This document shows, one piece after another, positions 17,137-23,809 of a DNA stretch of 46,711 nt; the first letter of the stretch is position 1, and the number at the start of each line of letters is the position of its first letter. Source of the stretch: Treponema sp. Its GTDB lineage: Bacteria; Spirochaetota; Spirochaetia; Treponematales; Breznakiellaceae. Both the position numbers and the translations under genes were made by a program. Location of the stretch: NCBI GenBank assembly GCA_031276815.1, contig JAISMJ010000035.1, positions 1 through 46,711 on the forward strand, given 5' to 3'. The notes under the pieces are model-generated. The model saw only the letters and a program-made list of their open reading frames with translations. It searched no databases and was not told where the DNA came from.

Positions 17137-17793
17137 TTAGACGGCGCCGGCGTAATCGTTTCTCATTTGTATATATTCTCCATAATTTGCGCGATGCCAT
17201 TCTATCATCTTTTTTACTATTCTTGCCGGATTTCCCGCTATTATAATATTTTCTTGCTCATATCGTTTTGTAACGACCGCATTAGCTCCTATTACACTAT
17301 TATTGCCTATATGTACGCCTTTTAATAGTGCCGCATTCATACCAACCCACACATGGTCTCCTATCACTATGTCTTTATTCCTATTTATTATTTTTTGCTT
17401 CTTTTTATCTAGTATGATATGCGCGTCTGAAATTGCCATTGTTATTCCAAACGAAAACATACAATCATTCCCTATTCGTATATTTCCTTCATCAGGGCTT
17501 ACAAACATGTGTAATCCATTACACGTAAAATGCGAACCTATCGCTACAGTACTTACCGGATACGGTCGTATACTTCCCCACATCTTATGTATTGTTACAT
17601 TATCTATTGATGAATGCGCTCCTATTGTTACTCTCAAGTTATCTCTGGTTTCTATATGATTATTCCAAAACCTAAACGGTTCATAAATCTCAATACTGTT
17701 GTTTTCTCCATGAAAATGTATAGTAAGACCATCTATGCGGTCTACTTCCGTTTTTGTTCCGTCTGTTTTTACAACAATGATGCTATTACTCAT
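17137..17793 (-). CDS. Hexapeptide-repeat acyltransferase (likely O-acetyltransferase for a surface glycan)
   Basis: A 218-residue protein with left-handed beta-helix repeats in two blocks (for example VAIGSHFTCNGL, IRIGNDCMFSFG, IVIGDHVWVGMNAALLKGVHIGNNSVIGANAVVTK). It has the likely catalytic His in ISDAHII and the terminal AGNPARIVKK typical of LacA/CysE-like sugar acetyltransferases. The acceptor is unknown. Base use is much more AT-rich than ffh next door, a sign of transfer. The start overlaps by eight bases the end of an upstream leader frame that carries a 15-C tract, so its translation may be switched by slippage. Confidence 0.82.
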   Translation of the reverse strand: MSNSIIVVKTDGTKTEVDRIDGLTIHFHGENNSIEIYEPFRFWNNHIETRDNLRVTIGAHSSIDNVTIHKMWGSIRPYPVSTVAIGSHFTCNGLHMFVSPDEGNIRIGNDCMFSFGITMAISDAHIILDKKKQKIINRNKDIVIGDHVWVGMNAALLKGVHIGNNSVIGANAVVTKRYEQENIIIAGNPARIVKKMIEWHRANYGEYIQMRNDYAGAV

Positions 17794-18021
17794 AGGACCC
17801 CTCTCTTCTTGGTTTCATAAGATTTTGATAGCATTGCGGAGTATTCCCCAGATATTCCCTAGTCTTTGCGGACTTTTCCAGAAAAACCTCATGTTCGAAG
17901 ATATATAGAGCGGGCTTACCGGTCTTTTTGTTTATATATTGATTATTACGCTTTGCGGTATAAAAGGTTAATTCAAAAATAACGGGGGGGGGGGGGGGAT
18001 CAACTTATACGGCTCTTTCAT
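17786..18021 (-). CDS. Poly-C leader ORF upstream of acyltransferase (out of frame at 15 C)
   Basis: On the minus strand AAAAGGAG (18039-18032) precedes an ATG at 18021 by ten bases. Translation begins MKEPYKLI and enters 15 consecutive C (17998-17984). With 15 C the frame ends quickly at TAA 17970-17968. With one C more or two fewer it reads PPPPPV (five Pro) or the equivalent with fewer Pro, then about 64 further codons (IFELTFYTAKRNNQYINKK and onward) and stops at 17788-17786, overlapping the acyltransferase ATG by eight bases. With 14 or 17 C it stops at a TGA just after the tract. It may be a short phase-variable protein or a translational switch. The tail resembles no family I know. Confidence 0.6.
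17984..17998 (-). repeat. 15-base homopolymer (C on the coding strand)
   Basis: Fifteen consecutive G on the plus strand. Homopolymers of this length are prone to slipped-strand mispairing. It lies inside the leader ORF and within the transcript, not between promoter elements. Confidence 0.9.
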
Positions 18022-18118
18022 TTTTTATACGCTCCTTTTGAAAACTTAAAAATCTCGCCGCTCTACCATAGCAACTCTTGTTAACGGCTACCATGGCAAC
18101 GCTACGAATTTCACTAGA

Positions 18119-18147
18119 AATATATCTTTATTATGGATAATTGTCAA
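18119..18147 (-). promoter_or_regulatory. Promoter of the poly-C leader and acyltransferase
   Basis: Minus-strand TTGACA (18147-18142), 17-bp spacer, TATATT (18124-18119). The predicted start near 18112 gives roughly 90 nt of leader before the ATG at 18021. That leader contains two related segments, GTTGCCATGGTAG and GTTGCTATGGTAG. Confidence 0.65.
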
Positions 18148-18239
18148 GTCTTTTGGAGGTGTGTGTCCAAACCGTATTTGAATTTGTTGGCGAAGGTCAG
18201 GAATTCCGCTTCGGAAGCCGGAATAAAATCATTACTCAT
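18144..18239 (-). pseudogene. Truncated hypothetical gene (31 codons)
   Basis: ATG at 18239 with AAAGGA seven bases upstream, beginning MSNDFIPASEAEFLTFANKF and ending at TGA after only 31 codons. The beginning resembles the N-terminus of a longer protein family that I recall from treponemes (inference), so this looks like a 5' stub left by a deletion. Its last bases overlap the -35 box of the leader promoter. The 21-bp array ends directly upstream of its ribosome-binding site. Confidence 0.45.
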
Positions 18240-18250
18240 AGATAATCCTT

Positions 18251-18664
18251 TCTTTAGGCTATGGCTTTAATTTTTTAGGCTACGGCGTTTTTTCTTTACG
18301 CCATGGCTTTAACTTTTTAGGCTATGGCGTTTTTTCTTTAGGCCATGGCTTTAATTCTTTAGGCTACGGCGTTTTTTCTTTACGCCATGGCTTTAACTTT
18401 TTAGGCTATGGCGTTTTTTCTTTAGGCTACGGCTTTAATTCTTTAGGCTATGGCGTTTTTTCTTTAGGCTACGGCTTTAATTCTTTAGGCTATGGCGTTT
18501 TTTCTTTAGGCTACGGCGTTTTTTCTTTACGCCATGGCTTTAACTTTTTAGGCTATGGCGTTTTTTCTTTACGCCATGGCTTTAATTCTTTAGGCTATGG
18601 CGTTTTTTCTTTACGCCATGGCTTTAATTCTTTAAGCCATGGCGTTTTTTCTTTAGGCTATGGC
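18251..18664. repeat. Tandem array, 21-bp period, about 20 units
   Basis: Units read like TCTTTAGGCTATGGCTTTAA plus one base, alternating with TCTTTACGCCATGGCTTTAA-type and TTTTTAGGCTATGGCGTTTT-type variants. The period is 21 bp throughout. Every frame on both strands that I checked meets stops, so it is non-coding. It separates the XRE regulator from the truncated ORF. Confidence 0.9.
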
Positions 18665-18711
18665 CTAAAAAGGCGCCAGCTGGCTTTTGCGCTGCCCTAT
18701 TGCCTTTGCCC

Positions 18712-19011
18712 TTAGCCCGCATATTGCTTAGAAACGCCTTCCAATGCCAAATTCAGTTTGCCGGTAATGTCTTCGGAAAGACGAGTAATCAGTTCCTTAG
18801 TGCCGGAAAGCGCCAGATCGCCCTTAAAAACTTCAAAAACCTCCGCCTCAAGGGTTTTTGCTATGCGGACCGGCACATCCGGTTTGGGATATTTAGTCCC
18901 CCGCTCAACGCTGCCAAAAAAAATGATAGAAATGTCCGCTTTTCCGGCTAAAACAGGCTGGGTAAAGCCCCTGCGGGCGCGTAGAAATTTGATACTTTTT
19001 CCTATAAGAAT
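18712..19011 (-). CDS. XRE-family transcriptional regulator lacking a standard start codon
   Basis: An uninterrupted frame of about 99 codons encodes a Cro/C1-type helix-turn-helix (SIKFLRARRGFTQPVLAGKA, then DISIIFFGSVERGTKYPKP), then PVRIAKTLEAEVFEVFKGDL and a C-terminal helix (TRLSEDITGKLNLALEGVSK) ending at TAA 18714-18712. No ATG, GTG or TTG exists between the upstream TAG (19017-19015) and the HTH. The only candidates are ATT at 19011 or ATA at 19005. Either an unusual start is used or the start codon has decayed. A TATTCC-5-GGAATA inverted repeat just upstream could be its operator. Confidence 0.6.
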   Translation of the reverse strand: MLIGKSIKFLRARRGFTQPVLAGKADISIIFFGSVERGTKYPKPDVPVRIAKTLEAEVFEVFKGDLALSGTKELITRLSEDITGKLNLALEGVSKQYAG

Positions 19012-19015
19012 ATAC

Positions 19016-19032
19016 TATTCCTATACGGAATA
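19016..19032. promoter_or_regulatory. Inverted repeat, possible operator of the XRE regulator
   Basis: TATTCC, a 5-base spacer, GGAATA, in a region dense in GGAATA/TATTCC half-sites (another pair surrounds 19040-19047). Such symmetric sites are normal targets of XRE dimers, here just upstream of the regulator's own frame. Confidence 0.5.
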
Positions 19033-19105
19033 CACAGGATATTCCGGAAACCTGTCCTTGCGGGCGGGAATTTGAGGGGCGTAAGCCCCAAGAGGAGTTT
19101 TTCAC

Positions 19106-19432
19106 ATGAAAAAGCTTATGGTACTTTCGGTTCTCGCGGTGATTACCGTGTGAGGGGTCTTCGGACAGACGTGGCACAACAGTTACACGCCGGGGATTGA
19201 AGGCTCGAACATCTTCGTCAACGGCGGGATATGGTTTGGCGTTCTTCCCTACAAGATGGCGCTGCCTCCGATCGCGGCGGGCGTTGAGTATGGGCTGGAC
19301 AAGATACCGCTGTCTGTTGGCGCGTATTTCGGCATTACCGGGTATGACGAGGAATTGAGCGCATACAGTTCATATAAAGGGACGCTGGCGGGTTTTGGCG
19401 CGAAAGCGAGTTATCACTTCAAATTAATCTAA
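19106..19432 (+). pseudogene. Outer-membrane-type secreted protein with premature TGA
   Basis: AGAGGAG eight bases before an ATG at 19106 leads into a signal peptide (MKKLMVLSVLAVITV) broken by TGA at codon 16 (19151-19153). The same frame continues GVFGQTWHNSYTPGIEGSNI and on through glycine- and aromatic-rich strands such as AAGVEYGLDKIPLSVGAYFG to TAA at 19430. The pattern resembles small beta-barrel surface proteins. At 108 codons it is probably also shortened at its C-terminus. I call it a pseudogene. A sequencing error at one base would restore the signal peptide. Confidence 0.6.
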
Positions 19433-19632
19433 TGACAATAAGTACAGTAATGAATTTCCGATCTATCATCTCAACCCTTTTGACGGCGCCTCCTAGGGCG
19501 TGCCCTATGAAAGAGAGGGAGGAGAACTCTATGCCAGCGCTTGATGTACTATATAAATCTAGGGAATAATGCGATTCGCCATAGAAATAAAGCGCCCCAT
19601 AGCAGATTGATTTACTTTCGCTGCTTTTTTCC

Positions 19633-19661
19633 TTGACAAACCGTAAAAACGGCTGCATGAT
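19633..19661 (+). promoter_or_regulatory. Candidate promoter of the EF-G-like gene
   Basis: TTGACA (19633-19638), 17-bp spacer, CATGAT (19656-19661). A better-looking TATAAT at 19665-19670 is 26 bp from this -35. An AGGAG follows seven bases before the ATG at 19695. Confidence 0.45.
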
Positions 19662-19694
19662 AGCTATAATACTTTATCTATTAGGAGCTGTTTA

Positions 19695-21779
19695 ATGAGT
19701 TACACTATTGATGCCATTAAAAATGTTTCCCTTGCCGGACATGGCGGAACCGGCAAGACCACCCTGTTTGAACATCTGCTGTATGCCGGCGGAGTGATTC
19801 AAAAAGCTGAACCGGTTGAATCCGGCAGGACCGTTTCAGATTCAAGCCCTGAAGAAATTGAGCGAAGAATCTCAATTCACACGGCGTTAGCGCATATTAC
19901 GTGGAACGGTAAGAAGATCAATATCTTTGATACGCCCGGTTCTTCGGATTTTACCGGAGACGTCATACTCTCATTCAGGGCGTGCGACTTTGCCGTGCTG
20001 AGTGTTGACGGACGCTCCGGCGTACAGATAGAAACCATAAAACTATGGCGGAATCTTGAGGGAAGACGGAAGCCGCGCGGTATATTTGTAACCCGTCTTG
20101 ATGAGGATCGGGCGGATTTTGACAAAAGTTTGCGCGATATAAAGGAGACGTTCAACATAACGCCGGTACCGGTTACTCTGCCTATGGGCGCCGGAGCCGC
20201 GTACAAGGGCGTTATTGATGTGCTGAACGAGAAGGCGTATTTTACGCAAGGCGGAAATGCCCTTGAGAAAGAAGGCGAGATTCCGGCTGAATATAAGGAG
20301 GCGGCGGCTGCGGCGCGGGAACGGCTCATTGAAGCCGCCGCGGACGGGGACGATACGCTCATGGATCGCTACCTTGAACAAGGCTCGCTCGACGCCGAAG
20401 AAATGCGGCTCGGTCTCATTGAAGCGATTGCGGATCATAAATACGTACCGGCGTTCACGGGTTCGGCGGTCAAGAATTCCGGTCTTATTCCATTCTTACG
20501 CTTCATCGCCGATATTGCGCCCACTCCAAAAACAGCGCGCGATGCGATAGTTGACGCCAAAGGCGCTACGGAGGACATTGCGCTTGATCCCGCAAAACCG
20601 CTGGCGGCGTTTGTCATAAAGACAACCTATGATCAGTTCTCCGGAAAACTGTCATGGGTAAAGGTTATCAATGGAACGCTATCCGCGGATTCCGAGGTGT
20701 ACAACGTGTCTGAAAACAAGAAAGAGCGTATTGGAAAACTCTTCGTTTGTCAGGGCAAGAAACTTGAGGAAGTAGCGGAAATCTGCGCGGGCGATGTCGG
20801 CGTCATCACCAAGTCGGCAAGCCTCAAGACCAATGATACGATTACCGCCGGCGATTCATCATTCACGTTTCTGCCGTTGCGGCTGCCGGAGCCGGTACAC
20901 TCGGTGGCGGTGAACGCCGCGGCTAAAAAAGACGATGACAAACTCGGCGCATCCCTTATCCGCGCCGCAGAAGAAGACCGTACCTTCCGGTACGCGTTTA
21001 ACGCGGAAACGAAGGAATCCGTTATTTCCGGCATGGGCGAACTGCACGTTACTATTCTTCTGGATAAGATTAAGACGTCTCAAAAAATGGATATTGAAAC
21101 CCACATTCCCCGCGTGCCGTACCGTGAAACAATCACAAAAAAGGCGACTGCGGAATACACGCACAAGAAGCAGACCGGCGGACACGGTCAGTTCGGACGG
21201 GTAGTGCTTGAAATCCTTCCGCTTCCCCGCGGCGAACAGTACAAATTCAACAACAAGATTTTCGGCGGCGCCGTTTCCAAAGGCTACATTCCCGGCATAG
21301 AAAAGGGCATCCATGACGCCATGCAACGCGGCGTCATGGCTCAGTATCCGGTGGTTGATGTGGAAGTGAGCCTGCTTGACGGCAAGGAGCATCCGGTTGA
21401 CTCAAACGAGCTTTCGTTCAGACTCGCGGCGCGCAATGCGTTCCGCGAGGCGATGAAACAGGCCTCTCCAACCCTGCTTGAGCCTATCACCAACCTGACG
21501 GTCTTTGTGGAAGACAAGTATTTGGGCGATGTGATGAGCGATCTTTCCGGCAAGCGCGGCAAGATTTTAGGACAGGACACGGTCGGCGGCATCGGCGAGA
21601 TCAAGGCGCAGGTTCCCCAGTCCGAGTTGCTGCGGTACTCCATTGATTTACGCTCCATCACGAGCGGAACCGGCTCTTTCAGCGTGGAATTCGACCACTA
21701 CGCGCCGGTTTCCGGCAAGATCGCCGAAGATGTGATCAAGGCTTCCGCCGCGTTCCATGTCCATGAAGAAGAAGAGTGA
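19695..21779 (+). CDS. Elongation factor G-like GTPase (EF-G paralogue, EF-G-2 type)
   Basis: A 694-residue translational GTPase with all EF-G domains: G-domain (GHGGTGKTTL, DTPGSSDF), domain II (PLAAFVIKTTYDQFSGKLSWVKV), domain III, domain IV (KKQTGGHGQFGRVVLEI) and domain V ending in HYAPV. It differs from canonical EF-G. The G3 motif has Ser where EF-G has the catalytic His (DTPGHVDF), the G4 motif is TRLD rather than NKxD, and the start is SYTIDAIKNVSLAGHGGTGK. These mark the EF-G-like group found beside a true EF-G in spirochaetes and others. Its role (recycling, back-translocation or stress) is not settled. Confidence 0.88.
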   Translation: MSYTIDAIKNVSLAGHGGTGKTTLFEHLLYAGGVIQKAEPVESGRTVSDSSPEEIERRISIHTALAHITWNGKKINIFDTPGSSDFTGDVILSFRACDFAVLSVDGRSGVQIETIKLWRNLEGRRKPRGIFVTRLDEDRADFDKSLRDIKETFNITPVPVTLPMGAGAAYKGVIDVLNEKAYFTQGGNALEKEGEIPAEYKEAAAAARERLIEAAADGDDTLMDRYLEQGSLDAEEMRLGLIEAIADHKYVPAFTGSAVKNSGLIPFLRFIADIAPTPKTARDAIVDAKGATEDIALDPAKPLAAFVIKTTYDQFSGKLSWVKVINGTLSADSEVYNVSENKKERIGKLFVCQGKKLEEVAEICAGDVGVITKSASLKTNDTITAGDSSFTFLPLRLPEPVHSVAVNAAAKKDDDKLGASLIRAAEEDRTFRYAFNAETKESVISGMGELHVTILLDKIKTSQKMDIETHIPRVPYRETITKKATAEYTHKKQTGGHGQFGRVVLEILPLPRGEQYKFNNKIFGGAVSKGYIPGIEKGIHDAMQRGVMAQYPVVDVEVSLLDGKEHPVDSNELSFRLAARNAFREAMKQASPTLLEPITNLTVFVEDKYLGDVMSDLSGKRGKILGQDTVGGIGEIKAQVPQSELLRYSIDLRSITSGTGSFSVEFDHYAPVSGKIAEDVIKASAAFHVHEEEE

Positions 21780-21788
21780 GCGAGGTGA

Positions 21789-21817
21789 AACGTCTATAGA
21801 CGCCGTCTATAGGCGTT
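21789..21817. other. 29-bp near-perfect palindrome after the EF-G-like gene
   Basis: Arms AACGTCTATAGACG and CGTCTATAGGCGTT match in 13 of 14 positions around one central base. It lies 10 bases past the stop codon of the EF-G-like gene. Confidence 0.7.
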
Positions 21818-21838
21818 CCGTACTAAAAGCGCGCACGA

Positions 21839-21886
21839 AGACGACTCAAGCCGTCTGTTTTGGAAGCCGGTTTCAAGAAACCGGCT
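21839..21886. terminator. Two hairpins between convergent EF-G-like gene and dam
   Basis: The first hairpin is AGACG...CGTCT (21839-21856) followed by GTTTT. The second is AGCCGGTTT-CAAG-AAACCGGCT (21865-21886), a 9-bp perfect stem. Together they can serve as a bidirectional terminator for the two converging genes. Confidence 0.6.
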
Positions 21887-21889
21887 CAC

Positions 21890-22825
21890 CTACGATGAGC
21901 CATCTGTGATGATGCCATAATTTGTAATAAGTAATTCCCTTATTTTGCCGCGTCCGCTGCCTTTGCAATTTACCGCCCTGTTTGCAAAAACGTTGAAGAC
22001 ATTATACCCACGATACGCCTTTTCAAAGAAACTATCGTCTTGGTTTGTGTTTGTCGGATCGGAATTCGACAACATGAGTTTTGCGCCTTTCTCCTTGTCT
22101 AGTCTTCGGAAAAATGCCGCCAGCGCCATTTGTTCTTTATCGGTGAAAAGAGAACCAGTATATGTTGTGAAGCTAGATGTTCGGGTTATCGGGCGGTATG
22201 GCGGATCAAAATACACAAACGATTGAGCGGTAACGTGTGCAAAACAAGCCGTGTATTCGGCATGGATTATTTCAGCATTCTGCAATGCGCGGGAGACAGC
22301 GATAATATTTTCGCCGTCAAAAATGGCGGCAGTCTTATACTTTCCAAAAGGGACATTAAACTCCCCCTTTGCATTAAGGCGGAAAAGACCGTTATAACAC
22401 GTTTTGTTCAGGAAAATAAACTGCGCTGCCCTCGGAATCCATTTTTCCGAAAATTTCTTATTATGTATTTCAAAGCGCTGTTCATTAAAATCCCTGCGTA
22501 TTGCAAGAAATAAAGCGCACCGTTTATCCTGCGCGGTTTTATCGTACTCTTTTTGGTATTTTTCCAAGAAATCAAGCAACGTTTCATGTTTCCTCTGTAT
22601 GACCGTATAGGTTATAATGAGATCGTGGTTTACATCGGAGAGATAGGCGTCTTTAATCGTATATGTTCCGCTAATAGAAAAATATAATGCCCCGCCGCCA
22701 AGAAATGGTTCAATATACGTCTTGATCGTCCCGTTTTTTAATTCTTCGGGGTAATAGCGTTCAATTTGTCCTAAAAGCCCCCCTTTTCCTCCAACCCATT
22801 TTATAAATGGTTTCGCTTTTCTCAT
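21890..22825 (-). CDS. dam: Dam/DpnIIA-type adenine-N6 DNA methyltransferase
   Basis: A 311-residue class-alpha (D12) adenine methylase. It has the SAM-binding start KPFIKWVGGKGGLL, motif I region FLGGGALYF, the SDVNHDLI segment and the catalytic motif DPPY in VYFDPPYRP. The C-terminal NSDPTN and GRGKIRELLITNY stretches are typical. The family usually methylates GATC. No restriction endonuclease gene lies nearby, so it appears to be an orphan regulatory or protective methylase. The ATG at 22825 is preferred over a TTG at 22861, which itself forms part of a -35 box (TTGACA), with a weak TACCGT -10 ending seven bases before the ATG. Confidence 0.9.
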   Translation of the reverse strand: MRKAKPFIKWVGGKGGLLGQIERYYPEELKNGTIKTYIEPFLGGGALYFSISGTYTIKDAYLSDVNHDLIITYTVIQRKHETLLDFLEKYQKEYDKTAQDKRCALFLAIRRDFNEQRFEIHNKKFSEKWIPRAAQFIFLNKTCYNGLFRLNAKGEFNVPFGKYKTAAIFDGENIIAVSRALQNAEIIHAEYTACFAHVTAQSFVYFDPPYRPITRTSSFTTYTGSLFTDKEQMALAAFFRRLDKEKGAKLMLSNSDPTNTNQDDSFFEKAYRGYNVFNVFANRAVNCKGSGRGKIRELLITNYGIITDGSS

Positions 22826-22973
22826 GCTGCGTACGGTAGTATATGGTTTCTTTCTTGTCAAGAATATTGTTATTCAAAAAATTTCGTTTTAATAGCCGAT
22901 GCGGAAACGGCTCCTCACAAAGCGGCAAAGAGAAACGAGCGGTAATGCGTTTTTCAGCCGGAGTATCCTGTCA

Positions 22974-23002
22974 TTGACAAAAGCCGCAAACTAGCATATA
23001 GT
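22974..23002 (+). promoter_or_regulatory. Promoter of the class I methyltransferase / deaD cluster (leaderless type)
   Basis: TTGACA (22974-22979), 17-bp spacer, TATAGT (22997-23002), then six bases to the ATG at 23009. No Shine-Dalgarno is possible within that space. Confidence 0.7.
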
Positions 23003-23008
23003 ACCGCA

Positions 23009-23788
23009 ATGAAACAGCGGAAATATACCGATCTGAACGTCTCCGTTATTAACAAATGGGTACAGAATGGCTGGCAATGGGGAACGCCTATCAGCCATGA
23101 AGAATTCTTGAAAGCAAAAAACGGCTGCTGTTCCATATTATTATCGCCGAATATATATGTTCCCACAGAATGGTTTCCCCCGTTAAACGGGAAAAAGTTG
23201 CTGGGACTTGCCTGCGGCGGCGGTCAGCAAATGCCTGTGTTCGCGGCGTTAGGCGCTGATTGTACTGTGCTTGATTATTCGGATGAACAGCTCGCCCGCG
23301 AACGGTTCGTTGCGGAACGGGAATCCTATCGCATACGCATCATTAAAGCGGATATGACGGAACGCTTTCCCTTTCCTGATGAACTGTTTGATGTGATAGT
23401 TCATCCGGTATCGAATTGCTATGTTGAAGACGTCTACCATATTTGGAACGAGTGTTTTCGCGTATTAAAAAAGGGCGGCGTTTTATTAGCGGGAATGAGT
23501 AATGGGATATGTTATTTATTTGATGATATTGATACGCTTCCCCTCGTCGTAACGCATAAACTGCCGTATAATCCCTTAAAAGATCAGAACGTATATGAAA
23601 CGCTACAGTGGGAAGATGACGCTATTCAATTTAGCCATTCTCTGGAAGAACAAATAGGCGGACAATTAAAAGCGGGTTTTATCCTGACCGATCTGTATGA
23701 AGATTATGATAACGAAGGCGTGTTACGGGACTATGTACCGGAATATTTCGTTACCCGGTCGGTTAAACCCCCGATACACTGCGGTTAA
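23009..23788 (+). CDS. Class I SAM-dependent methyltransferase
   Basis: A 259-residue cytoplasmic protein with the methyltransferase type-11/25 fold. Motif I is LGLACGGGQQMPVFAALGA, the acidic ribose-binding residue is in TVLDYSDEQL, motif II is ERFPFPDELFDVIVHPVSNC and motif III follows in FRVLKKGGVLLAGM. Substrate unknown. It is the first gene of a run with deaD (21 bases on), an RlmK-like methyltransferase and nadK. Confidence 0.85.
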   Translation: MKQRKYTDLNVSVINKWVQNGWQWGTPISHEEFLKAKNGCCSILLSPNIYVPTEWFPPLNGKKLLGLACGGGQQMPVFAALGADCTVLDYSDEQLARERFVAERESYRIRIIKADMTERFPFPDELFDVIVHPVSNCYVEDVYHIWNECFRVLKKGGVLLAGMSNGICYLFDDIDTLPLVVTHKLPYNPLKDQNVYETLQWEDDAIQFSHSLEEQIGGQLKAGFILTDLYEDYDNEGVLRDYVPEYFVTRSVKPPIHCG

Positions 23789-23809
23789 ACCGCACACTAT
23801 AGGAGTTAT

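Noticed and set aside
17984-17998. Poly-G as a promoter-spacer switch
   Set aside because: The promoter is over 100 bases upstream of the tract in the direction of transcription, so the tract is in the transcribed and translated leader.
18251-18664. CRISPR array
   Set aside because: Units are contiguous 21-bp variants with no spacers of unique sequence and no cas genes.
19151-19153. TGA read as selenocysteine
   Set aside because: It falls in the middle of a signal peptide and no SECIS-like stem-loop is evident directly downstream.
21890-22825. Restriction-modification system
   Set aside because: Only the methylase is present; no endonuclease-like gene lies on either side.
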